A stretch of DNA of 64,000 nucleotides from Yoonia vestfoldensis (GTDB taxonomy: Bacteria > Pseudomonadota > Alphaproteobacteria > Rhodobacterales > Rhodobacteraceae). The stretch covers positions 3,039,001 to 3,103,000 of the forward strand of contig NZ_CP021431.1 in assembly GCF_002158905.1 (NCBI RefSeq), written 5' to 3'. Shown here one piece after another: positions 1 through 6,733 of this stretch (the first letter of the stretch is position 1; the number at the start of each line of letters is the position of its first letter). The notes below the pieces were generated by a model. The model made no database searches. It was not told the origin of the DNA and worked only from the letters and a program-made list of their open reading frames with translations. Made by a program: the position numbers and the translations under genes.

Positions 1-638
1 TCTGGATTTGCATAATTCCCGACATTCGCCATGGTGATTTCGGCATCGGTTGACCCGGTGAAAAACAAGAACTGGTCAATTTGGTGACTGCCGATATCCG
101 TCAGAATACCGCCATAGGCATTGCGATCAAAGAACCAGTCAGGCCGCGTGGCGCGATTAAGACGATGCGGACCAAGACCAACGGTCTGAATAACCCGGCC
201 AATCGCCCCCTCGGCGACAAGCTCTGCCGCCTTGGTGACGGATGGCACTTCGAAACGTTCGGAAAAGTCGATCGTCCAGATACGCCCGGTGCGCGCAACA
301 CAATCCTGCAGGTCCTTGAGCTGGTCGCGGGTCGTGCATCCGGGCTTGTCGCTCATCACGTCTTTGCCCGCATCCATGGCCTTGACGGCCCATCCCGCAC
401 GGTCGCACGGAATGCCGGACAGCAGCACCAGATCGATGCTGGCATCGTTCAACAGGATATCAGCGGCCTGAACCCGGGGCACATCGGGAAACCGTTTGAT
501 AAAGCCTTCGGTCGGCTCGGGATTGCCTTCGGTAAACCAGCCCGCGAACACGGCACCGGCATCAATCATATTCTGCGCCATGCCAAAGATGTGGCGATGG
601 TCTATTCCGATTGCAGCGAATTTAAGAGGAGCGTTCAT
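1..638 (-). CDS. Gfo/Idh/MocA-family oxidoreductase, C-terminus outside the window
   Basis: This is a partial minus-strand gene of which 212 codons are present. It starts at the ATG at 638-636 (MNAPLKFAAIGIDHRH) and is still open at base 1. The N-terminal Rossmann start, the DKPG tetrapeptide in the place of the family's EKP motif, and the later GGILTDIGSHQIDQ segment are typical of NAD(P)-dependent Gfo/Idh/MocA sugar or inositol dehydrogenases. The start ATG overlaps the stop of the preceding oxidoreductase (ATGA, 635-638), so the two are translationally coupled. The substrate is not visible. Pairing with a second Gfo/Idh enzyme and a GntR regulator suggests oxidation of a carbohydrate or cyclitol. 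The family call is firm; the function is inferred. Confidence 0.85.
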   Translation of the reverse strand, partial: MNAPLKFAAIGIDHRHIFGMAQNMIDAGAVFAGWFTEGNPEPTEGFIKRFPDVPRVQAADILLNDASIDLVLLSGIPCDRAGWAVKAMDAGKDVMSDKPGCTTRDQLKDLQDCVARTGRIWTIDFSERFEVPSVTKAAELVAEGAIGRVIQTVGLGPHRLNRATRPDWFFDRNAYGGILTDIGSHQIDQFLFFTGSTDAEITMANVGNYANP

Positions 639-1687
639 TGTGTCACATATTCGATTGAACCGCTCTTGGCAGAGCGCGTGATTGCGTTGATCAGGTTATG
701 TGCGGCCATGGCCTCGTCGCCCGGTGCCAAAAGGCGTTCTGTGCCGGTGATGGCCGCTGCGAAATTCTCGATGACGGATTGATGCCATGCGTGGGTAAAG
801 GCCATTGGATCGGCCCCACCACCCGTTGACGCCGCATCGCCATGGATGGTCTTGTCTCCGTTGCGCCGGGTGATGCAAAGCTGACCCGATTCCAGATGCA
901 GCGTCGCCTGTGCAAAATGCAGCGTGATCGATTCAGCGCCGCCTGGATAGCTTGCCGTGCTTGCCACCAGTGACCCGACCGCGCCATTGGCGAATTCCAA
1001 CCCCGCCACGACGAAATCCTCGGATTCCATTTGGTGGAACCGGGTTGTTGTCGCCATCGCGCGGACAGATTGCACAGGTCCGGTAAAGCTGAGCGCAAGA
1101 TCAATCGTGTGAATTGCCTGGCTGATCAGAACCCCACCGCCATCACGGTCATAGGTGCCCCGGCCCGGTTCGTCATAATAGGCTTGTTCGCGCCACCAAG
1201 GCACATTCATTTCGACCAGCGCCAATGGCCCCAATTCGCCCGAGCTGACCATTTGCGCCGCGATCACAGAGGCCGCCCTTGCGCGGTGCTGGAACACGAT
1301 ACCGAGCGTCACCCCGGCTTTTTTACACAGATCCACGATCTGTTGCGCCTCATCAGCGGTGCGGCCGATGGGCTTTTCCAGCAGAATGTGTTTGCCCGCC
1401 TGCGCAAGTGGCGCGATCAACTCGCCCCGCACATTGGGCGGCGTGGCGATGATCACGAAATCAATATCGGGATCATCTGCAATCTGCGCGACGGATGGAT
1501 AGGTCACAACCTCCTCGCCCAGCCGGGCAGAGGCATCTTGCGCCAGAATGGCAGCCCGCGCGTTGGATCGCGATGAAATACCTGTCAACTGCAGCTTTCC
1601 GGCCGCATCGACACAAGCATCAACATGGGTTTTGGCAACCATTCCGGCCCCGATCAGAGCAACCTTTGGGCGTTTCCGCTGTATCAT
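635..1687 (-). CDS. Gfo/Idh/MocA-family oxidoreductase
   Basis: The product has 350 residues from the ATG at 1687 (MIQRKRPKVALIGAGMVAKTH). The frame is open for 42 more codons upstream, but those run back through the operator-like repeats at 1723-1766 and look non-coding. The N-terminus carries the Rossmann motif GAGMVAKTH, then EKPIGRTADEA (the EKP motif, whose lysine contacts substrate), and a C-terminal Gfo/Idh beta-sheet domain. The family oxidises or epimerises sugars and cyclitols with NAD(P). The gene is first in an operon with the next oxidoreductase (ATGA overlap) and is divergent from the GntR regulator, which probably controls it. The exact substrate is unknown. Confidence 0.88.
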   Translation of the reverse strand: MIQRKRPKVALIGAGMVAKTHVDACVDAAGKLQLTGISSRSNARAAILAQDASARLGEEVVTYPSVAQIADDPDIDFVIIATPPNVRGELIAPLAQAGKHILLEKPIGRTADEAQQIVDLCKKAGVTLGIVFQHRARAASVIAAQMVSSGELGPLALVEMNVPWWREQAYYDEPGRGTYDRDGGGVLISQAIHTIDLALSFTGPVQSVRAMATTTRFHQMESEDFVVAGLEFANGAVGSLVASTASYPGGAESITLHFAQATLHLESGQLCITRRNGDKTIHGDAASTGGGADPMAFTHAWHQSVIENFAAAITGTERLLAPGDEAMAAHNLINAITRSAKSGSIEYVTQ

Positions 1688-1722
1688 TTGCAACCTATAT
1701 TCTACGCTTGATGCCAAAAAGC

Positions 1723-1766
1723 ATACCGGTATACAGGTTGTCAACGAAAATGTATGCCTGTATACA
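1723..1766. promoter_or_regulatory. Probable GntR operator pair in the divergent promoter
   Basis: The nonamer GTATACAGG occurs at 1729-1737 and, inverted, at 1757-1765. Around them sit the perfect palindrome ATACCGGTAT (1723-1732) and TGTAT-N6-ATACA (1751-1766). The FadR/VanR branch of GntR regulators usually binds short palindromes containing GTATAC or similar cores. The position between the oxidoreductase operon and the GntR gene fits an autoregulated divergent promoter. Binding is inferred. Confidence 0.55.
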
Positions 1767-1795
1767 ATTTGGACAAACCCGCGCCGGAGACCCCG

Positions 1796-2536
1796 ATGAG
1801 CAAAAGAGCACAAGTCATTTCACTCCCCGCGCGCCATGTTCAAAAAATTGACCCACAGCGCCCGGCGGCAGAGCAAATCGCCTCTTCGCTGAAGGCCGCA
1901 ATCCTTGAAATGAGCCTGAAGCCCGGGCAAATCATCTCTGAGACCGAAATCGGAAATCTCTATGGGGCGTCACGGACACCTGTGCGCGAGGCCTTCACAT
2001 GGCTGCGCGATCAAGGCCTGATCGTCACCTTGCCCAGTCGCGGGAATTACGTTTCAAAACTGTCGGTGCCAGAAATCGCAGGCGCGCAATTTGCACGCGC
2101 ATCACTGGAAGTCGCCATCGCTGAACGTCTGTGTGAAAAGGGGCTGCCGCCCGAAACGATCCAGGAAATCGAAACGAATTTGGCGCTGCAGCATGACTTG
2201 GCCTTGCATCATGACATGGAAGGAACCGACAACAGCAGTGCATTTCACACGCTGGACGACAATTTCCATCTGGCACTTGCCGATGCCGTCGGACATCGCC
2301 GCATTTCGGACATCATCCAAAGAGAAAAAGGCTATCTCGACCGGCTCCGCTTTTTGTCGCTGCGCAGCAAAGCGCATATGGCGGAACTGGCCACGGACCA
2401 CAGCAATATCTTTGACGCCATCCGATCAGGCGACAAGACCGCGTCACGCAGATTGGTGCGCGCGCATCTGCACCGGGTTCGGGAAACGCTGACGCAATTC
2501 AGCGAAGAAAACCGGGAATGCTTTGAAGACGAATGA
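1796..2536 (+). CDS. GntR-family transcriptional regulator (FCD/FadR type)
   Basis: The product has 246 residues from the ATG at 1796, which has GGAGA six bases upstream. An in-frame ATG at 1754 lies inside the operator-like repeat and is less likely. Residues ~30-90 form the winged helix (QIASSLKAAILEMSLKPGQ, SRTPVREAF). The C-terminal helical FCD domain keeps the metal/ligand residues in DDNFHLAL, DHSNIFDAI and RAHLHRV. FCD regulators sense organic acids or sugar acids. It is divergent from the two oxidoreductase genes and is their likely repressor. Confidence 0.9.
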   Translation: MSKRAQVISLPARHVQKIDPQRPAAEQIASSLKAAILEMSLKPGQIISETEIGNLYGASRTPVREAFTWLRDQGLIVTLPSRGNYVSKLSVPEIAGAQFARASLEVAIAERLCEKGLPPETIQEIETNLALQHDLALHHDMEGTDNSSAFHTLDDNFHLALADAVGHRRISDIIQREKGYLDRLRFLSLRSKAHMAELATDHSNIFDAIRSGDKTASRRLVRAHLHRVRETLTQFSEENRECFEDE

Positions 2537-2604
2537 TGGCGCGGCCTCTGCGCCCGCCACAGCCCGGCAAAAGCGCAGATCACCTGTCGGGCCAGCGCGG
2601 CGCA

Positions 2605-4128
2605 TCAGGTGATTGGCAAAAGGGCCTCTGGCAGGTTTTGATAGCAGACAGGCCGCAGAAAGCGCCGGATCGACAGAGTCCCGACCGAGGTCGCGCCGAA
2701 ATTGGTCGATGCAGGATATGGTCCGCCGTGGACCATGCTGTCGGCGACCTCGACCCCGGTCGGAAAGCCATTGGCCAGCACGCGGCCTGCCTTGCGTTCC
2801 AGCACGGGCATCAGGCTTTGCGCCTGCGCCATGTCACCGTCCTCCAGATGCAGCGTGCAGGTCAATTGGCCTTGCAAGGACCGCGCGATGACCGCGACCT
2901 GCGCCGCATCCTTTGCCCGGATGATCAGGCCCAGCGGGCCGAAAACCTCGTGGGCGAGATCGTCATTGGCAAGCCATGTGTCGGCGCTGACCTCATAGAG
3001 GCAGGGCGCCGCGTGGCGTCCGGCACTGTCACCCGAAAGCAATGTCGTCACACCGGCGCTGCCGGCCACCAGATCACGCCCGGCACGAAACCCTGCCGCG
3101 ATGCTGTCGGCCAGCATAAGCTGCGCAGCACTGTCTTGCAAAGCCGCCGTCGCAGTTGCGACAAAGGCATCCGCCGCGTTTCCATCGATCAGGATCGCCA
3201 GACCGGGATTGGTGCAGAATTGCCCTGCCCCCATCGTCAGGCTGGCGGCCCAGCCTTTGGCGATGGCATCGCCACGAATGGCCAATGCCTCTGGCAGGAT
3301 GAACATCGGGTTGACGCTGCCCAGCTCGCCAAAAAACGGGATCGGATCTGGCCGCGCGGCGCATAGATCGAACAAGGCGAGTCCGGCCCGCAATGACCCG
3401 GTAAAGCCGACCGCGCGGATCAGCGGATGGGTGACGAGTGCGGCCCCCATCTGATGCGTGCTTCCCTGCACCAGCGAGAAAACCCCCGGATGCAGGCCGC
3501 AGGTTACAATTGCTGCGGCGATGGCATCGCCAACCAATTCCCCTGTGCCGGGATGCGCGGGATGGCCCTTGACCACGACCGGACAGCCCGCTGCCAGCGC
3601 CGCTGCCGTATCCCCGCCACCCACCGAAAACGCCAGAGGGAAATTCGATGCGCCAAAGACCGCCACAGGCCCGATCGGCCGCTGGACCATCCGCATGTCA
3701 GGGCGCGGCAAGGGCTGGCGGTCAAGAAGCGCAGGATCATGGCGCCGGTCAAGGTAATCGCCTTTGCGGATATGATCGGCAAACAGCCGCAGCTGGCCGG
3801 TCATACGCCCGCGTTCACCGATCAGCCGCGCCTCTGGCAGGCCGGTTTCCTGCGCGCCGACACGGGTGATCGCATCACCGCGCGCATCGATTTCCTGCGC
3901 GATCTGGCCCAGAAACGCCGCGCGGGTTTCGCGGCTGGTGGCGCTGTAGGCGTCGAATGCGGCCTCTGCTGCCATGGCGGCTTGCGCGACGTGATCGGGC
4001 GTGCCTTCGCTGTAATGATGGACCGGGCCGGTGGCGGGGGAGGCTGCGAAAACCGATGCGCCCTTGACGCGCAGGCCTGCGATCAGATGGGCGCCATGTG
4101 GAATATGTGTCATGATCTCTTTGCTCAT
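2605..4128 (-). CDS. Aldehyde dehydrogenase, alpha-ketoglutaric semialdehyde (2,5-dioxovalerate) dehydrogenase type
   Basis: The product has 507 residues from the ATG at 4128, which overlaps the upstream dehydratase stop (ATGA 4125-4128). ATGs at 4137 and 4113 are alternatives. It is an NAD(P)-dependent aldehyde dehydrogenase: catalytic Cys305 in GAGQFCTNPG, general base Glu268 in FFGELGSVNP, and a cofactor-loop segment VAVFGASNFP. The FFGELGSVNP and GQFCTNPG versions of the motifs are characteristic of KGSA dehydrogenases, which make 2-oxoglutarate in the last step of non-phosphorylative L-arabinose or glucarate/galactarate breakdown. Coupling to a DapA-type dehydratase, which would make that semialdehyde, supports the call. 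Confidence 0.85.
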   Translation of the reverse strand: MSKEIMTHIPHGAHLIAGLRVKGASVFAASPATGPVHHYSEGTPDHVAQAAMAAEAAFDAYSATSRETRAAFLGQIAQEIDARGDAITRVGAQETGLPEARLIGERGRMTGQLRLFADHIRKGDYLDRRHDPALLDRQPLPRPDMRMVQRPIGPVAVFGASNFPLAFSVGGGDTAAALAAGCPVVVKGHPAHPGTGELVGDAIAAAIVTCGLHPGVFSLVQGSTHQMGAALVTHPLIRAVGFTGSLRAGLALFDLCAARPDPIPFFGELGSVNPMFILPEALAIRGDAIAKGWAASLTMGAGQFCTNPGLAILIDGNAADAFVATATAALQDSAAQLMLADSIAAGFRAGRDLVAGSAGVTTLLSGDSAGRHAAPCLYEVSADTWLANDDLAHEVFGPLGLIIRAKDAAQVAVIARSLQGQLTCTLHLEDGDMAQAQSLMPVLERKAGRVLANGFPTGVEVADSMVHGGPYPASTNFGATSVGTLSIRRFLRPVCYQNLPEALLPIT

Positions 4129-5042
4129 TTGCCCCACCGCAGGGCGATCAGGTCAAGGTCGGTTGCAAGCGCCAGCAGGCGGGTTCTGGTGCGGTCACTG
4201 AGCGGGGCCAAGGGGTGGCGCACGTAATCCGACCTGATCACGCCGCCCGCCTGCATCACCGCCTTGGCCGCACGCAAGCCACATTGTCGGTTCTCATGGT
4301 TGATCAACGGCAGGCAGCGTTGCCACTGATCCAATGCGCCGCCGGCATCACCAGAGCGATACATGGTGACGATGGGCCGGATATGTTCCGGCAACAGCGC
4401 CGAGGTCATCGTGCCGGTGCAACCCGCATCCAGATCGGCCAGCAGCGTCGCCGCTTCTTCGCCATCGAAAGGCCCTGCGATATCCGCACCACCTGCGGCG
4501 ATCAACGCGGCCAGCTTGTCCGCCGCGAAAGGCATTTCCAGCTTGAAATAGCTGACCTGGTCCAGTTCGCGCGCCATACGCGCCAGAAACGGCACCGTCA
4601 GTTGGCAGCCCGACAAAGGCGCGTCCTGCACCATGATCGGGATACGAATGGCATCCGACACCGCCTTGAAATGCTCAAAGATCAACGGCTCTGGCGGCAC
4701 GATCCCGACACCGTGATAGGGCGGCATCATCATCACCATCGCGGCCCCCAGCGCCTGTGCATCACGCGCGCGGGCCACTGCGATCTGCGTGGCGAAATGG
4801 CTGATCGTGACGATCACCGGCACCCGCCCCGCGACATGGTCAAGCGACAGGCGCATCAGCGCGGCGCGTTCGTCATCCGACAGCACGAATTGTTCCGAGT
4901 AATTGGCAAGGATGCAGATCGCATCGACGCCCTGATCAATCAGGCAATCCAGCACGCGGCGCATCCCGTCGTCATCGACCGTGCCATCAGCGTGAAAAGG
5001 TGTCGGGGCTACCGGCAGGATACCAGTCAGGGGCATAGGCAT
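4125..5042 (-). CDS. DapA-superfamily sugar-acid dehydratase (L-2-keto-3-deoxyarabonate or keto-deoxyglucarate type)
   Basis: The product has 305 residues and a TIM-barrel class I aldolase-like fold of the DHDPS/NAL superfamily. The Schiff-base lysine is Lys167 in SYFKLEMP. The N-terminus GILPVAPTPFHADGTVDDDGM is the classic family opening. In oxidative pentose and aldarate pathways, DapA-type enzymes dehydrate 2-keto-3-deoxy sugar acids to alpha-ketoglutaric semialdehyde. The next, overlapping gene is a dehydrogenase for that product. Whether the substrate is L-2-keto-3-deoxyarabonate or 5-keto-4-deoxyglucarate cannot be decided here. A biosynthetic DapA role is unlikely in this context. Confidence 0.8.
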   Translation of the reverse strand: MPMPLTGILPVAPTPFHADGTVDDDGMRRVLDCLIDQGVDAICILANYSEQFVLSDDERAALMRLSLDHVAGRVPVIVTISHFATQIAVARARDAQALGAAMVMMMPPYHGVGIVPPEPLIFEHFKAVSDAIRIPIMVQDAPLSGCQLTVPFLARMARELDQVSYFKLEMPFAADKLAALIAAGGADIAGPFDGEEAATLLADLDAGCTGTMTSALLPEHIRPIVTMYRSGDAGGALDQWQRCLPLINHENRQCGLRAAKAVMQAGGVIRSDYVRHPLAPLSDRTRTRLLALATDLDLIALRWGK

Positions 5043-5298
5043 GGCATGTCCTCAGAAATGAAAAGGGGCAGGCGGTCACCGATCACACAGCCATCACTGC
5101 CCGCGGTGCTGGGTTTCAGATCGCCCCTGCCCGACAAAGCCATGCCCAAGACACGGGGCAAAGGTGCGGATGTGAATGCCATGTTATCGTGCGACGCGCA
5201 TAAGGGTGATCTGCATCGGCTATCTTTGTCGCTTATGCGCCATAACCGTCAAATCAGTTGTTTGCAGTTCTTCATATCTTTATCGGTATATCCAGACC
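5043..5298. promoter_or_regulatory. Divergent promoter region between dehydratase operon and LysR gene
   Basis: This non-coding spacer of ~255 bp separates the two divergent units. The part next to the LysR gene (about 5230-5298) is clearly more AT-rich than its surroundings, as expected of promoters. LysR proteins normally bind such spacers. I could not pick a single convincing T-N11-A box. Confidence 0.45.
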
Positions 5299-6288
5299 AT
5301 GCAGGAGACAGGTTTGCCACCGCACAGCACCAAACGGGATCAGCTGATCCGCCACGGCCTGAAGCTGACGCATCTGCGGCTTATGGCGGCACTTGATGAA
5401 ACGCGACAGATCAGCGCCGCTGCGACGCAGATCGCGATCAGCCAGCCCGCGGCCTCGCGGCTTTTGGCAGAGATCGAACGCATTGTCGGGATGAAACTCT
5501 ATCAGCGCCATCCGCGCGGCGTGACCCTGAACGAGGCAGGCTGCCTGTTGGGCCAACGCGCAAGACGGATGCTGCGCACTTTGGACGACGCCGGGCGCGA
5601 AATCGCCGAAATCGGCAGCGGCCAGCGTGGATCGGTCAATATCGGCGCTGTCACCGGCCCCGCGATAGAGCTTGTCCTGCCGGTCATCCGCGAGGCGCGG
5701 CTGATCTATCCGGATCACGAGATCACAATTGACGTGGACACCAGCGACAGGCTGGCAGAAGGGCTGCTGAGCGGCAGGCTCGATTTCTATCTGGGTCGGG
5801 TGGTGCCGGGTCTTGATAGCAGCGCGTTTGATATGCGGGTAATCGGCGAGGAAGCTCTTAGCCTTATCCTGCGCAGCGGCCATCCTTTGTTGGACCGGGC
5901 TGAGGTCAGCCTGCAAGATTGCCTTGCCTATGATTGGGTCATGCAGCCGCCGGGCGGCTTGCTGCGCGATACCGTCGACCGCTATCTGCTGGAACATCAT
6001 CACAGGCCGCCGGCGCATATCGTAAACGCAACATCGCTATTGATGATCCTGGCGATCGTGACCCGCACAGATGCGATCGCACCGATATCGCGCGCTGTGG
6101 CTGATTTCTACACCGGGGCTGACGGGCTGTCGGCCAAGATCCAAACGCTGCCAATCGCGCATCAGCTGGCGGTTGCCCCGTTTGGAATTGTGACTTTGCG
6201 CGATTACGACCTGCCCGCAGCGAGCGCCGCAGTTCACCGGATGCTGGTTAAGCAGCTGGGCAGTGGCCCGGCGCCAGGAGCACTGTAG
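5299..6288 (+). CDS. LysR-family regulator, GbpR-like
   Basis: The product has 329 residues from the ATG at 5299. A TTG at 5314 with GGAG in front is a credible alternative (324 aa). The frame extends upstream to 5176, but that part lies in the promoter. The N-terminal winged helix (KLTHLRLMAALDETRQISAAA, SQPAASRLLAEIE) has the KLxHLRL start typical of the GbpR group, which controls sugar-binding-protein and pentose genes in Agrobacterium and Azospirillum. A periplasmic-binding-type effector domain follows. It is divergent from the dehydratase-dehydrogenase pair and is probably its sugar-acid-responsive regulator. Confidence 0.87.
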   Translation: MQETGLPPHSTKRDQLIRHGLKLTHLRLMAALDETRQISAAATQIAISQPAASRLLAEIERIVGMKLYQRHPRGVTLNEAGCLLGQRARRMLRTLDDAGREIAEIGSGQRGSVNIGAVTGPAIELVLPVIREARLIYPDHEITIDVDTSDRLAEGLLSGRLDFYLGRVVPGLDSSAFDMRVIGEEALSLILRSGHPLLDRAEVSLQDCLAYDWVMQPPGGLLRDTVDRYLLEHHHRPPAHIVNATSLLMILAIVTRTDAIAPISRAVADFYTGADGLSAKIQTLPIAHQLAVAPFGIVTLRDYDLPAASAAVHRMLVKQLGSGPAPGAL

Positions 6289-6311
6289 CACAGGGTCGTA
6301 GCTACGAACAC

Positions 6312-6333
6312 AAAAAGCGCCCCGTGGGGCGCT
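6312..6333 (-). terminator. Terminator downstream of the truncated tRNA
   Basis: A hairpin of AGCGCCC (6316-6322), a four-base loop and GGGCGCT (6327-6333) is followed, read on the minus strand, by five T residues. It lies ten bases beyond the CCA end of the tRNA fragment, where the native tRNA terminator would be. It may also stop the convergent LysR transcript. Confidence 0.75.
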
Positions 6334-6343
6334 GTGGTATATT

Positions 6344-6392
6344 TGGTTGCGGGAGTAGGATTTGAACCGACGACCTTCAGGTTATGAGCCCA
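6344..6392 (-). other. tRNA-Met (initiator-type) 3' fragment: attachment site of an integrated element
   Basis: Read on the minus strand, this is the anticodon loop CTCATAA (CAU anticodon), the 3' anticodon stem, GGTCGTC, the T-loop TTCAAAT, and CCCGCAACCA. It matches the 3' half of an fMet-type tRNA. The 5' half is absent: beyond 6392 the sequence has no D arm or acceptor strand. Tyrosine integrases commonly recombine at tRNA anticodon or T-arm sequences and leave such a displaced 3' end at one border. The native terminator on the left side says that the host chromosome is on the left and the element begins here and runs right. The intact copy is not seen in the window. Confidence 0.8.
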
Positions 6393-6733
6393 TTATTCAA
6401 CGATTCCAATAGCTTATAAATTTCAAGGACATAGGCGACAAGCCTTTGAATTCACAAATTTTCGGCCCTGAAACTCGCTGACATTGGCCCACATCCGCCG
6501 TGCCTCACACTCAAAAAATGACGTACGCACGTTGACATGGCGTTGACATGGATGATCGTTCGACCGATGGAAAGATAATCGTTTTCGGCCCTATCCATAC
6601 GTTCACGATGCACCCTACGAATGACGGGGTTCGGTCCAAAGCGTCTGAGGTTGCTGCAGTTGGCATGCTGCACAACTTTGTCACGACGGGAGAAAGCGTC
6701 CCCACGTTGCGCCGAAGGTCCTGATTTGGACTA
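6393..6733. other. Non-coding element-border sequence with an 11-bp tandem repeat
   Basis: I see no convincing gene in these ~340 bp. The undecamer CGTTGACATGG is repeated head to tail at 6530-6540 and 6541-6551. This lies about 140 bp inside the attachment fragment, where integrase arm-type sites often lie. Two TTGACA hexamers inside the repeats could alternatively be promoter -35 boxes. Confidence 0.4.

Noticed and set aside
81-782. Long plus-strand open frame over the first oxidoreductases
   Set aside because: It is antisense to two well-supported Gfo/Idh genes with clear motifs and has no recognisable protein text.
4215-5396. 393-codon plus-strand frame opposite the DapA-type gene
   Set aside because: It is rich in His/Arg/Gln in the way expected of an antisense shadow in GC-rich DNA; the minus-strand DapA-family protein is certain.
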